DNA of 64,000 bases from Sphingomonas cremea (GTDB lineage Bacteria; Pseudomonadota; Alphaproteobacteria; Sphingomonadales; Sphingomonadaceae): positions 310,001-374,000 of the forward strand of contig NZ_JAKFGM010000003.1 in NCBI RefSeq assembly GCF_021502585.1, in the 5' to 3' direction. A program made the position numbers and the translations under genes. The notes under the pieces are model-generated. The model was not told the DNA's origin. It made no database searches and saw only the letters and a program-made list of their open reading frames with translations. Below are positions 39,487-48,828 of the stretch, piece by piece (within the stretch, counting starts at the first letter, position 1; the number at the start of each line of letters is the position of its first letter).

Positions 39487-41754
39487 ATGCCATTGACCGC
39501 AGTCGCCTCAGCACGTGAGATTCTTACCGGCCTGCACGATGTCATGGCGAAGCGTGGTTCGGCCCAGGCAAAGCTCGATCGAGTAGTCGATCTCATCGCC
39601 GAGGCGATGAAGAGCGAGGTCTGCTCAATCTACCTGCTTCGCGACAACGCGCTCGAGCTTTCGGCTACGCATGGCCTGCGCAAGGAAGCGGTGCATGTGA
39701 CGCGGCTGGCGCTGGGCGAGGGCCTGGTCGGCACGATTGCCGAGGAAGGGCGCATCCTCAACCTCGACGAAGCGGCCAATCATCCCGCTTTCGCCTATCG
39801 GCCGGAAACCGGCGAAGAGAGTTTCCACAGCTTCGCGGGCGTGCCGATCATCCGCCGGGAGCAAGTGATCGGGGTGCTGGCGGTGCAGCACGCCGAACCG
39901 CGCCGCTACGACGACGTTGAGATTGAGGCACTTCAGACCGTGGCCATGGTGCTGTCGGAGATGATCGCAAGCGCCCGGCTGGTTGATGGCGTGCGCGGGG
40001 CGCGCCGCGATGCCGGCATGCAGCGCATGCTCGGCCTGAAGCTCGTTGCCGGAATGGCCAAGGGAGTCGCCGTCTTTCACCAGCCGCGGGTGGTGGTCGA
40101 ACATACGGTCGCCGAGGACATCGAGGCCGAGCGGACCCGGGTCTACGCCGCCTTCCGGCGCATGCGCGAGCAGATCGACAATATGACCCGGGAGGCCGAG
40201 TTCGGCACTGCCGGCGAGCACAATGAGATCCTCGAGACCTACAAGATGTTCGCCTATGACGAAGGCTGGTCGCGGCGGATCAACGAAGCCATCGACAGCG
40301 GCCTGACCGCGGAAGCCGCCATCGAGCGGGTCCAGCAGCGCACCCGTGCGCGGATGCGGGAGATCGACGACCCCATCCTCAAGGAGCGGATGCACGACCT
40401 GGAGGACCTGTCCAACCGGCTTATGCGTATCGTCTCCGGACGCATGGGAACGGCGGCCCAGACCGGCCTGACCAAGGACGCCATCCTGATCGCCAAGAAC
40501 CTCGGGCCGGCGGAATTGCTTGAATATGATCGCCGGCGGTTGAAGGGCGTGGTCCTCGAGGAAGGCTCGCTCACCGCCCACGTAACCATCGTAGCCCGGG
40601 CCATGGGCGTGCCCGTGGTCGGCCGCACCGCCGACATTCGCCATGTCGCGAACGAAGGCGATACCATCCTTCTGGACGGCGACACCGGAACGGTCGTGGT
40701 CCGCCCCAACCGGCCGCTTACCAGCGCCTTTGATTCCAGAATGGCGATGAGCCAGAAGCGGCGGGCCGAATATGCGACGATCCGCGGGCTTCCAGCCGAA
40801 ACCAAGGACGGCGAACGGGTTACGTTGATGGTCAATGCCGGCCTGGCCGAAGACGCGGCGATGCTGGAGATGGCCGGGGCCGACGGTATTGGCCTGTTCC
40901 GCACGGAGTTCCAGTTCCTTATCGCCGCCACCCTGCCCGGTCGCGAAAGCCAGCTAAGGCTGTACAGGAATGTGCTGGACGCGGCCGGAGACAAGCCGGT
41001 CGTATTTCGAACGGTCGATATCGGCGGCGACAAGGCCCTGCCCTACCTTTCCGAAGAGCAAAAGGACGAGAGCGAAAATCCGGCCATGGGCTGGCGCGCT
41101 TTACGTCTCAGCCTGCAGCGAAAGGCGCTGATGAAGGCGCAGGCACGGGCCCTCATCGAGGCATCGGCTGGCAAGACGTTGCGGGTCATGTTCCCGATGG
41201 TCAGCGAACCGTGGGAATATGAAGAGGCCCGGGCGCTGTTCGAAGAACAGATCGCATGGACCAAAAGCGCGAAGCGGGCCGTCCCCAAGCGCGTCGAATT
41301 TGGAGCCATGCTTGAGGTGCCGAGCCTTGCGGAAATGCTCGATATCCTGCTGCCGCGGGTCGATTTCCTGTCGATTGGAACCAACGACCTGACCCAATTC
41401 CTGTTCGCGGCCGATCGTGCCGATCCGCGCCTGGCCGATCGCTATGACTGGCTGAGCCCGGCAATCCTGAGATTCCTGCGCCGGGTGGCGAACGAGGCGA
41501 GGGCGGCGGGTGTTCCCGTTCGAGTCTGCGGCGAAATGGCCGGCCGGCCGCTTGAGGCGATGGCGCTAATCGGCATCGGCATCGACAGCTTTTCGATCAC
41601 TCCGGCGGCCGTTGGCCCGGTCAAGGCAATGGTGCGCTCGATCGACGCCGCTGCGGTAAGATCAAGGGTCGAAGCCCTGCTCGCCAAGCCTCCGGCAAAC
41701 ATGCGCAAGGCGCTCGGCGACTGGGCCAGGCGCCATGGCGTGGCGATTGGCTGA
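39487..41754 (+). CDS. ptsP: PEP-protein phosphotransferase of the nitrogen PTS (EI-Ntr)
   Basis: This is a 755-residue enzyme I paralogue. The N-terminal GAF domain (about 1-165, VCSIYLLRDNALELSATHGLRKEAV) can bind glutamine or another nitrogen signal. The enzyme I part follows: the phospho-accepting H365 in GSLTAHVTIVARAMGVPVVG and the PEP-binding barrel with FRTVDIGGDKALPY, MFPMVSEPWEYEEA, FLSIGTNDLTQFLFAADR and VCGEMAG. It passes phosphate from PEP to NPr. The ATG at 39487 is used; a TTG two codons upstream is possible. Confidence 0.96.
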   Translation: MPLTAVASAREILTGLHDVMAKRGSAQAKLDRVVDLIAEAMKSEVCSIYLLRDNALELSATHGLRKEAVHVTRLALGEGLVGTIAEEGRILNLDEAANHPAFAYRPETGEESFHSFAGVPIIRREQVIGVLAVQHAEPRRYDDVEIEALQTVAMVLSEMIASARLVDGVRGARRDAGMQRMLGLKLVAGMAKGVAVFHQPRVVVEHTVAEDIEAERTRVYAAFRRMREQIDNMTREAEFGTAGEHNEILETYKMFAYDEGWSRRINEAIDSGLTAEAAIERVQQRTRARMREIDDPILKERMHDLEDLSNRLMRIVSGRMGTAAQTGLTKDAILIAKNLGPAELLEYDRRRLKGVVLEEGSLTAHVTIVARAMGVPVVGRTADIRHVANEGDTILLDGDTGTVVVRPNRPLTSAFDSRMAMSQKRRAEYATIRGLPAETKDGERVTLMVNAGLAEDAAMLEMAGADGIGLFRTEFQFLIAATLPGRESQLRLYRNVLDAAGDKPVVFRTVDIGGDKALPYLSEEQKDESENPAMGWRALRLSLQRKALMKAQARALIEASAGKTLRVMFPMVSEPWEYEEARALFEEQIAWTKSAKRAVPKRVEFGAMLEVPSLAEMLDILLPRVDFLSIGTNDLTQFLFAADRADPRLADRYDWLSPAILRFLRRVANEARAAGVPVRVCGEMAGRPLEAMALIGIGIDSFSITPAAVGPVKAMVRSIDAAAVRSRVEALLAKPPANMRKALGDWARRHGVAIG

Positions 41755-41840
41755 CCGGACCTTCAAGCGGCGGTTGACAGCAGCCCACCGGCTCTCGACA
41801 ACGGATGAAATATCAAGCGGATGGGATGCGAGGGCAACTT

Positions 41841-42755
41841 ATGGACGAGACTGAACCCGAGGACGTTGTAACGGTCGGACAGCGCCTCAGGGAAGCTCGC
41901 GAGGCCAAGGGGCTTTCGGTCGAGGATATTGCCGCCCAGACCCGGATTCCGACCCGGCACCTGACCAGCCTTGAGGAGTCGGATTGGGACAAGTTGCCCG
42001 CTGCGACTTATTCAATCGGTTTCGCCAAAAACTATGCCGCCGCCATCGGCCTGGATCGCACCGAAATCGGGGATCAGCTTCGCGCGGAAATGGGCGGCAC
42101 CAGGCTCCCGACTGCCTTTCCTGAAGTCTATGAGACGGTGGACCCCGCGCGCACAATGCCCAAGGGACTTGTGATCGGCGCGCTCGCGCTGCTGGTGGTA
42201 GTGGTTCTTGCGCTTAGCTGGCTTAGCAATCGTTCGATGAAGGCTGACGAGCCGGTTGCGCAACCAGTCGAAACCGCTCCCCCTCCGGCTAGCGTCGCAG
42301 CTCCAGCCGCTAGCACGTCCGCCGTTCCGGCGGGCGCGGTCGTTATCACAGCGGTCGAGCCCGTGTGGGTTGCGATCAAGGACGGCGGCACCAGCCTGAA
42401 GCAGGGCGAGATGGCTGCCGGCGAAAGCTTCGAGATACCGGCCACCGCTTCCGCCCCGGTGATCACGACCGGAAAGCCCGAGGCGATCCGAATTTCGGTC
42501 GGTACCGTGCAAGCGCCGTCGATCGGCCCAGCCGGCAAGCGCGTATCCAATATCAGCCTGAAAGCTGCGGACTTGATGCGGGCACCGGCGACTGGCTCTG
42601 CGCCTCCCACGGCGGCGGCGCCGCCGGCAGTCGAGAGCCGGCCGTCGAATCGCCCCGCCGCCCGCCAATCCATCCCGCCGGCGCCGCCAGCCGTTACCGA
42701 CGCCGCGGCTCAGTCCGCCGAAACCAACACCAGCGACGTGGCAGCCGGTCAGTGA
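41841..42755 (+). CDS. rodZ: RodZ-like HTH membrane protein with DUF4115 domain
   Basis: This is a 304-residue bitopic protein. A cytoplasmic HTH (about 8-75: VTVGQRLREAREAKGLSVEDIAAQTRIPTRHLTSLEESDWDKLPAATYSIGFAKNYA) is followed by one membrane helix (about 111-132) and a periplasmic DUF4115 domain with VEPVWVAIKDGG and GESFEIPAT. A Pro/Ala-rich tail follows. RodZ links MreB filaments to the cell-wall elongation machinery and shapes rods. GAGGG before the ATG at 41841 decides the start over in-frame ATGs at 41805 and 41826. It is followed by cpoB after 66 bases. Confidence 0.88.
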   Translation: MDETEPEDVVTVGQRLREAREAKGLSVEDIAAQTRIPTRHLTSLEESDWDKLPAATYSIGFAKNYAAAIGLDRTEIGDQLRAEMGGTRLPTAFPEVYETVDPARTMPKGLVIGALALLVVVVLALSWLSNRSMKADEPVAQPVETAPPPASVAAPAASTSAVPAGAVVITAVEPVWVAIKDGGTSLKQGEMAAGESFEIPATASAPVITTGKPEAIRISVGTVQAPSIGPAGKRVSNISLKAADLMRAPATGSAPPTAAAPPAVESRPSNRPAARQSIPPAPPAVTDAAAQSAETNTSDVAAGQ

Positions 42756-42821
42756 TTAAGCCGTGCGACAGCCATGCGCGATCATTCTCAACCAGCACCG
42801 CTCTGTAATTCGAGGATTAAT

Positions 42822-43706
42822 ATGCGTTTCCGTGCCGCTCTTCCCTTCTTCGCCCTTACCGCATTGACCCTTTCGCCAGCTTCCGCACAGAAGCGCCAGC
42901 CGACCCCTGAGCAACGGATCGACCGCCTCGAGAAACAAGTTCGCCAGGTCCAAAAGCAGGTATTCCCGAAGGGGCAGCCCGCTGACACGGCGGGGTTTAG
43001 CGACGATCCGGCAGCGACCCAGGATTCGGTCAACAGCCTCAACAGCCGGCTCGACGCGGTCGAGCGGCAGCTTGCCGACATCGTTCGCCAGGCGGAAGAA
43101 AACGGCAATCGCGTAGGGGTGCTGGAAACCGAACTGGCCAGGCTTCGCGCCGACCAGGACCGCCGGCTGCGCGCTCTTGAAAACTCTCCGGCCGCTCAAG
43201 AGGCCGATGCCGGGGCACCGGATGAGCAAGCCGAGGCACCGCCGCCAGCGCCACGGCCGAAGATCGAGGGCAAGTCCGAATCCAAGCCTGTTGCAGCTTC
43301 GACCGGAGACGCGGACGCCGATGCCGAAGCGGCCTACGACCAGGGATATCAGCTATGGACGGCGGGCAAATATGACGCGGCAATTACCTCGCTTCGGACG
43401 ATGGCAAAGAAATATCCGGATAGCCGCCGGGTAAGCTGGGCCAACAACCTTGCCGGGAGGGCATTGCTCGACAAGGGCCAGCCACGTGCGGCCGCCGAGG
43501 CGCTGCTCGCCAATTATCGCAGCAATCCCAAGGGCGAACGGGCGCAAGACAGCCTGTTCTATCTGGGTCAGGCCTTGGTAAAGCTCGGCCAGCCGGGACA
43601 GGCCTGCAAGGCCTATGCGGAACTTGAGGACGTCTACGCCGGTCAGTTGCGGGCGCCGCTCAAGGCTGCCTTGCCGGGTGCCAAGGCCGAGGCGAAGTGC
43701 AGCTAA
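42822..43706 (+). CDS. cpoB: CpoB/YbgF-type periplasmic coiled-coil and TPR protein
   Basis: This is a 294-residue exported protein. A signal peptide (1-21, ending PASAQ) leads to a trimerising coiled coil (about 28-120: EQRIDRLEKQVRQVQKQVF, SRLDAVERQLADIVRQAEENG). After an acidic/Pro linker come TPR repeats (about 175-290: AAYDQGYQLWTAGKYDAAITSLRTMAKKYPDSRR). CpoB coordinates outer-membrane constriction by Tol-Pal with peptidoglycan synthesis. The tol-pal genes are not in the window; here it sits between rodZ and tilS. GAGGA at 42812-42816 supports the ATG at 42822. Confidence 0.9.
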   Translation: MRFRAALPFFALTALTLSPASAQKRQPTPEQRIDRLEKQVRQVQKQVFPKGQPADTAGFSDDPAATQDSVNSLNSRLDAVERQLADIVRQAEENGNRVGVLETELARLRADQDRRLRALENSPAAQEADAGAPDEQAEAPPPAPRPKIEGKSESKPVAASTGDADADAEAAYDQGYQLWTAGKYDAAITSLRTMAKKYPDSRRVSWANNLAGRALLDKGQPRAAAEALLANYRSNPKGERAQDSLFYLGQALVKLGQPGQACKAYAELEDVYAGQLRAPLKAALPGAKAEAKCS

Positions 43707-43710
43707 CGCG

Positions 43711-44664
43711 ATGAACCTGGCAGCCGAGGCCGTCGAGCGCTTCGCTGCCGACCTAGATGTGCTCGTGCCAGCGGGGACCGCTATTGGGGTCGCCGTTTCC
43801 GGCGGGCCGGACAGCCTGGCGCTGCTACTACTGACTGCCGAGGCGCGGCCGGGAGAAGTCGAGGCGGCAACAGTCGATCACGGCCTTCGCCCCGAAAGCG
43901 CCGCCGAGGCGGCGATGGTTGCCGAATTGTGCGAAAAGCTTGGGGTCCCGCACCGCACGATCGTCGCCGACTGGAGCAAACCGCCCACATCCAATGTCCA
44001 GGCCGAGGGGCGAGCCCTGCGCTATCGCCTGCTCAACGAATGGGCGATCGAGCGAGACTTGGCGGCCGTCGCGACCGCGCATCATGCCGATGACCAAGCC
44101 GAAACGCTGCTGATGCGCCTCGCTCGCGGCGCCGGGGTCGGCGGTCTCGGCGGCACCAAGGTCCGACGGGCGCTTTCGGAACAAGTCATGCTCATGCGGC
44201 CCCTGCTCGGCTGGCGTAAGTCGGCGCTTGTCGCGTTGGTCGAGAACGCTGGGATCGTGGCGGTCGACGATCCGACGAATCGCGATCCCAAGCATGACCG
44301 GTCGCGGATCCGCAAATGGCTTGCATCGTCCGACTGGGCCGATCCCGAACGGATTGCGGCAAGCGCATCGGCGCTCCGAGATGCCGATGAAGCGATCGAT
44401 TGGGCGCTCGCGCCGTTGCTTTCCTCCCGCATTCGCCGGAATTCCGATGCACTGGTGATCGAGCCTTTCGACTTACCGCGTGAACTGAAGCGGCGACTGC
44501 TGCTTGCAGCCTTTGCCGAGCTTGGGGCACCTGTCCCTCGCGGGCCCGACTTGATCAGGGCGCTGGATGCGATCGAGGAGGGTGCGGCGGTCACGCTTTC
44601 AGGGCTCAAACTCGAAGGCGGGACGCATTGGCGCCTCACCCTGGCGCCTCCGCGCCGCGCTTAG
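43711..44664 (+). CDS. tilS: tRNA(Ile)-lysidine synthase TilS
   Basis: This is a 317-residue enzyme that modifies C34 of tRNA-Ile(CAU) to lysidine so that it reads AUA. The PP-loop ATP site is VAVSGGPDSLALLLL, followed by TVDHGLRPES, TAHHADDQAETLLMRLARGAGVGGLGG and WRKSALVALVENAGIVAVDDPTN. The C-terminal part is short, as in alphaproteobacterial TilS. It begins four bases after cpoB, so the two are cotranscribed. Confidence 0.94.
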   Translation: MNLAAEAVERFAADLDVLVPAGTAIGVAVSGGPDSLALLLLTAEARPGEVEAATVDHGLRPESAAEAAMVAELCEKLGVPHRTIVADWSKPPTSNVQAEGRALRYRLLNEWAIERDLAAVATAHHADDQAETLLMRLARGAGVGGLGGTKVRRALSEQVMLMRPLLGWRKSALVALVENAGIVAVDDPTNRDPKHDRSRIRKWLASSDWADPERIAASASALRDADEAIDWALAPLLSSRIRRNSDALVIEPFDLPRELKRRLLLAAFAELGAPVPRGPDLIRALDAIEEGAAVTLSGLKLEGGTHWRLTLAPPRRA

Positions 44665-44675
44665 GCGCCATTCCA

Positions 44676-44703
44676 TTGTTATTAAGGTGAAAGGGCCTAT
44701 CTT
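44676..44703 (+). promoter_or_regulatory. Candidate promoter of ftsH
   Basis: TTGTTA (44676-44681), a 16-base spacer and TATCTT (44698-44703) match sigma-70 boxes at 4/6 each, in the 66-base spacer between tilS and ftsH. It is a weak match. A heat-shock-type promoter would be expected for ftsH but is not obvious. Confidence 0.35.
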
Positions 44704-44730
44704 AGCGGCCCCATTGAAGGACGGAATTAA

Positions 44731-46686
44731 GTGGACGAGAAGCGGAACGAGAAGAAGCCCGGCAACCCCTGGACCAAGTCGCTTCTCATCTGGGTCGCGG
44801 TATTGTTCGGACTGGTTTTGTTTGTCCGCGCCTTCGACAGCGGCAGCGCCGCCCAAGGTGAGCCGCTGGCTTATTCGCAATTCATCCAGCAGGTCGACGA
44901 AGGCAATGTCCAGTCGGTGATCATTGCCACTTCGTCGATCGGAAACGTCACGATCAGCGGCAAGATGGAGGACGGCAAGCCGTTCCGGACCATCGCACCG
45001 CCGAACACCAATGTCGCCGACCGCCTGGTCGGCAAGGGCGTCGGGGTCGCGGTCAAGGCCGAAGAGCAGTCCAGCGTGTGGCTGATCCTGCTTTATCAGT
45101 CGCTACCGTTCCTGCTGATCCTCGGCATCAGCTTCTTTGTAATGCGCCAGATGCAGAAGAATGCCGGTGGCGGCGCAATGGGCTTTGGCAAGAGCCGCGC
45201 CCGAATGCTGACGGAAAAGCAGGGCCGCGTAACATTTGCCGATGTCGCCGGCATCGACGAGGCGCGCGAGGAGCTTGAGGAGATCGTCGAATATCTCAAG
45301 GACCCTGGCAAGTTCGCGCGGCTTGGCGGCAAGATCCCCAAGGGCGCACTGCTGGTCGGCTCTCCGGGCACGGGTAAGACGTTGCTCGCGCGGGCCATCG
45401 CCGGTGAGGCGGGCGTCCCATTCTTCACCATTTCGGGTTCGGACTTCGTCGAGATGTTCGTCGGTGTCGGCGCGAGCCGCGTGCGCGACATGTTCGAACA
45501 GGCAAAGAAGTCGGCCCCCTGCATCCTGTTCATCGATGAAATCGACGCGGTCGGGCGCCATCGCGGCGCCGGCCTCGGCAACGGCAATGACGAGCGCGAG
45601 CAGACGCTGAACCAGCTGCTGGTCGAGATGGACGGCTTCGAGGCCAATGAGGGCATCATCATCATCGCCGCGACCAACCGGCCCGACGTACTCGATCCGG
45701 CGCTGCTGCGCCCGGGCCGCTTCGACCGGCAAGTGATCGTGCCGCGCCCCGACATCGACGGCCGCGAGCAGATTTTGGCCGTCCACATGAAGAAGGTCCC
45801 GCTAGCGCCCGACGTCGATGCCCGAGTCATCGCACGGGGCACCCCCGGCTTCTCCGGCGCCGACCTTGCCAACCTCGTCAACGAGGCCGCCCTGCTGGCC
45901 GCCCGCAAGGGTAAGCGGCTGGTCGCGATGGGCGAGTTCGAGGAAGCCAAGGACAAGGTCATGATGGGTACCGAGCGCCGCTCGATGGTCATGACCGAGG
46001 ATGAGAAGAAAATGACCGCCTATCATGAGGCCGGACATGCGATCGTTGCCCTTCACGAGGCGGCTTCCGACCCGATCCACAAGGCGACCATCATCCCGCG
46101 CGGCCGCGCGCTGGGCATGGTCATGCGCCTGCCGGAACGCGACAATTACAGCTATCACCGCGACAAGATGTACGCGAACCTGGCTGTTTCGATGGGCGGC
46201 CGCGTCGCCGAAGAAGTGATCTTCGGCTACGACAAGGTCAGTTCAGGCGCCTCGTCGGACATCAGCTATGCGACCAACCTCGCCCGCGACATGGTCACCC
46301 GATGGGGCATGTCCGACGCGCTTGGCCCGCTCCAATATGCGGAAGCCGACGAGGAAGTGTTCCTTGGCTACTCGGTCAATCGCCAGAAGAATATGTCGAA
46401 CGAGACCGCCCAGGCGATCGACAAGGAAATCCGCCGCATCGTCGAGGCGGGCTACGACAGAGCCAAGCATCTGCTCGAAGAGCATCGCGACGAGCTTGAG
46501 ACGCTGGCCCAGGCGCTGCTCGAATATGAAACGCTGAGCGGCGACGAGATCAAGACGCTGCTTGCTGGCGGCAAGATCGATCGTGGCTCGGCTTCGAAGC
46601 CGTCGCTGCCGGCGGCCGGATCGTCGATCCCGAAGGCAAAGCGGCCAAAGCCTGGCATCGGCGGCGCGGCCCCTGCCGGGGTCTAG
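44731..46686 (+). CDS. ftsH: ATP-dependent zinc metalloprotease FtsH
   Basis: This is a 651-residue membrane AAA+ protease. Two N-terminal membrane helices flank a periplasmic domain (about 12-125). The AAA domain has Walker A GSPGTGKT (210-217), Walker [12 protein letters not shown] and the second region of homology [21 protein letters not shown]. The protease domain has the zinc site HEAGH (432-436) and a later Asp/Glu. It degrades misassembled membrane proteins and short-lived regulators such as LpxC or sigma-32 in other bacteria. It starts with GTG at 44731 behind GAAGGACGG. Its stop is interlocked with the convergent DUF3667 gene (CTAG at 46683-46686). Confidence 0.97.
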   Translation: MDEKRNEKKPGNPWTKSLLIWVAVLFGLVLFVRAFDSGSAAQGEPLAYSQFIQQVDEGNVQSVIIATSSIGNVTISGKMEDGKPFRTIAPPNTNVADRLVGKGVGVAVKAEEQSSVWLILLYQSLPFLLILGISFFVMRQMQKNAGGGAMGFGKSRARMLTEKQGRVTFADVAGIDEAREELEEIVEYLKDPGKFARLGGKIPKGALLVGSPGTGKTLLARAIAGEAGVPFFTISGSDFVEMFVGVGASRVRDMFEQAKKSAPCILFIDEIDAVGRHRGAGLGNGNDEREQTLNQLLVEMDGFEANEGIIIIAATNRPDVLDPALLRPGRFDRQVIVPRPDIDGREQILAVHMKKVPLAPDVDARVIARGTPGFSGADLANLVNEAALLAARKGKRLVAMGEFEEAKDKVMMGTERRSMVMTEDEKKMTAYHEAGHAIVALHEAASDPIHKATIIPRGRALGMVMRLPERDNYSYHRDKMYANLAVSMGGRVAEEVIFGYDKVSSGASSDISYATNLARDMVTRWGMSDALGPLQYAEADEEVFLGYSVNRQKNMSNETAQAIDKEIRRIVEAGYDRAKHLLEEHRDELETLAQALLEYETLSGDEIKTLLAGGKIDRGSASKPSLPAAGSSIPKAKRPKPGIGGAAPAGV

Positions 46687-47723
46687 TCGTAGGTACCGAC
46701 CCCGACCAGCACAGCTGAAAAGAGGCTGACGACGATGATCGCGAAGATGGTCAGCATGCTCGTGCGCCACAATGCGCCCCACCTGCCCAAGGCATAGGCC
46801 CCCTTCAGCTGCCGATACATGTGAAATGGCGGGATCAGCCAAAGAAGGCTGGACATCGTCGACATTCCCGCGACGCCGAACAGGAGCCCTGCGACCACCA
46901 GCAGGCTCATGAAGCATAGTGAGTAGGTCACGAAGACGGTGTGGTCGTACAGGCGGAAGCGGCGGCTGAACGGGAACAGCAGCCATACGAATGGCACCGA
47001 CAAGGGAATGATGAGCCAGCTGAATTTATAGGCGTTGGTCTTGAGCTTGTAGGCCACCAGCTCCGGATTCTTGGCAAATTGGCCGGCACCCTCACCAATC
47101 CAGCCTGGCAGTCCCTCAAGCCGGACGCCCGCATTTTCGATGTTTCCAGTCCTGACGCCTTCGATGGCATTAATCTCGTCTTTGAGGTCGCCGATTTGCT
47201 CGTTGAGCTTGCTAACGGGCCGTCCGGCCTTGGCCGCTGCATCCCGCTCGGCCTCAAGCTTGGTCAGCTTGGCCTGACTTTCCCGCAACCCCTGTTGCAG
47301 GCCCGCCTTTGCTTGCTGTGGAAATTCACCCAGCCTTCCCAGCAGGCTGGCCGCCGCATACATCAAGAAAATGCTGAACAGGAACAGCGCGATGGGGGAA
47401 ACGAACCTTGCCCGCTCCCCCTCTATATATCGGCGGGTCAGTTCGCCTGGCCGCCACGCCAGAAGCGGCAGGGTCCGCCACGTCTTGCCTTCGAAATGCA
47501 GGACTCCGTGAAGCAGGTCATGGAAGAAGGCCGTTAGCGTACGGTGGATGTGCGAATGCTGACCACAGGCATGGCAGAATTCGCCCGCCAGCGGGGCGCC
47601 GCAATTGAGGCAGTTGCGCTCATGCGTGTGTCCGTCTGCGCCAACTTCGCCCGCCTTTGGCTCGAAGGCGCGTCCTGCCATTGCCCCCGTAACGACATCG
47701 CCGATCGCTTCGAATTCGCCCAT
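46683..47723 (-). CDS. DUF3667 membrane protein with zinc ribbon
   Basis: This is a 346-residue protein. Near the N-terminus four cysteines (C38, C41, C50, C53 in [19 protein letters not shown]) form a zinc ribbon. The DUF3667 segment [53 protein letters not shown] follows. A charged coiled-coil region (about 135-180) and three or four more membrane helices complete it. The function of the family is unknown. GGGGGAAGC precedes the ATG at 47723. It is divergent from nadD and convergent with ftsH. Confidence 0.88.
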   Translation of the reverse strand: MGEFEAIGDVVTGAMAGRAFEPKAGEVGADGHTHERNCLNCGAPLAGEFCHACGQHSHIHRTLTAFFHDLLHGVLHFEGKTWRTLPLLAWRPGELTRRYIEGERARFVSPIALFLFSIFLMYAAASLLGRLGEFPQQAKAGLQQGLRESQAKLTKLEAERDAAAKAGRPVSKLNEQIGDLKDEINAIEGVRTGNIENAGVRLEGLPGWIGEGAGQFAKNPELVAYKLKTNAYKFSWLIIPLSVPFVWLLFPFSRRFRLYDHTVFVTYSLCFMSLLVVAGLLFGVAGMSTMSSLLWLIPPFHMYRQLKGAYALGRWGALWRTSMLTIFAIIVVSLFSAVLVGVGTYD

Positions 47724-47794
47724 CTGCTTCCCCCTTGAGCCATAATAAGCCGCGGCGGTGGCGCGGGTCGAGGGGGGATGCTAGCCAATTGGCA

Positions 47795-48415
47795 ATGGCG
47801 CGACGCATCGGTCTTCTCGGCGGCAGCTTCAACCCGGCGCACCGCGCCCACCGCCGGATGAGCCTGGCGGCCATGGATGCGCTAGGGCTGGACGAAGTGT
47901 GGTGGCTGGTATCGCCAGGAAATCCGCTGAAGGATAAAGCCCGGGACATGGCCCCCTACGCGGCGCGCCTGGCCTCGGCGCGCCTCCAGGCTCGGCGGAG
48001 CCGGATCAAGGTCAGCGATTTCGAGTTGAAGGCCGGAACGCGCTATACAGTCGACACGCTCGCTGCCCTTACGGCGCGCTGGCCGCGGGCTCGCTTCATC
48101 TGGTTGATGGGCGAGGATACTGTGCCCCAATTCCACCAGTGGAAAGATTGGCGGGGCCTGGCTCGGATGGTCCCGATTGCCGTTCTGTCGCGTCCCGGCT
48201 ATGATGACGATGCCCGCGCGGCGCGCGCGATGGGCTGGCTGCGGCGTTTCGTCCGCCCCGCAGACCAGGCAATAAATTGGACGGAATGGAGTGCACCGGC
48301 GATTATTTTCCTTCGCCTGCCACCCGACCGTACTTCCGCCACAGGTTTGCGCGCATCCAACCCAGACTGGCACCGCCGCTTCACGATGAAGCCGAGGCGG
48401 GCCACTCGCCCCTAA
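47795..48415 (+). CDS. nadD: Nicotinate-nucleotide adenylyltransferase
   Basis: This is a 206-residue enzyme that adenylates nicotinate mononucleotide in NAD synthesis. The nucleotidyltransferase signature is MARRIGLLGGSFNPAHRAHRRMSLAAMDALGLDEVWWLVSPGNPLK; the family's usual PPHxGH reads PAHRAH here, keeping the first His. Next are DTLAALTARWPRARFIWLMGEDTVPQFHQWKDW. The usual C-terminal ISSTxIR motif is reduced to TSATGLRASN. It heads the operon nadD-rsfS-hydrolase-rlmH-envC-ctpA-dsbB-coq7. Confidence 0.92.
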   Translation: MARRIGLLGGSFNPAHRAHRRMSLAAMDALGLDEVWWLVSPGNPLKDKARDMAPYAARLASARLQARRSRIKVSDFELKAGTRYTVDTLAALTARWPRARFIWLMGEDTVPQFHQWKDWRGLARMVPIAVLSRPGYDDDARAARAMGWLRRFVRPADQAINWTEWSAPAIIFLRLPPDRTSATGLRASNPDWHRRFTMKPRRATRP

Positions 48416-48426
48416 GAGGAGTCACT

Positions 48427-48828
48427 TTGGCCGATCCTGCACATGCGCCCACCGCCGCTTCGATCAAACCGGTCGACGTCGAGGCGCTGCACAGCCTTGT
48501 CATGCAATCACTGGACGACGACCAGGCGGTCGAAGTCGTGACCATTCCGCTCGCCGGCAAATCGTCGATCGCCGACCATATGGTGATCGCTTCCGGCCGC
48601 TCGTCGCGGCAGGTGGCATCGATGGCAAACAAGCTGGCCGACAAGATCAAGAAGGAATTCGGCCGAATCGTTCGAATCGAGGGTTTGCCGGTGGCCGACT
48701 GGGTGCTGATCGACGCCGATGACGTTATCGTGCATCTTTTCCGCCCGGAGGTACGAAGTTTTTACAATTTGGAGCGAATGTGGGCTTTCGGCGATGACGC
48801 CGGTGTAAGTGCTGCCTCAAGCGGATGA
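48427..48828 (+). CDS. rsfS: Ribosomal silencing factor RsfS (TTG start)
   Basis: This is a 133-residue protein that binds ribosomal protein uL14 and blocks subunit joining in stationary phase or starvation. The core is LHSLVMQSLDDDQAVEVVTIPLAGKSSIADHMVIASGRSSRQVASMANKLADKIK, then GLPVADWVLIDADDVIVHLFRPEVRSFYNLERMW. The best start is the TTG at 48427, six bases behind AGAGGAG; upstream ATGs lie deep inside nadD and no in-frame ATG precedes the core. The stop overlaps the next gene (ATGA). Confidence 0.93.
   Translation: MADPAHAPTAASIKPVDVEALHSLVMQSLDDDQAVEVVTIPLAGKSSIADHMVIASGRSSRQVASMANKLADKIKKEFGRIVRIEGLPVADWVLIDADDVIVHLFRPEVRSFYNLERMWAFGDDAGVSAASSG

Noticed and set aside
39625-40644. Long minus-strand frame (339 codons) inside ptsP
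   Set aside because: It is antisense to a clearly coding gene, with His/Gly/Asp-rich translation and no family resemblance; a by-product of GC-rich codon bias.
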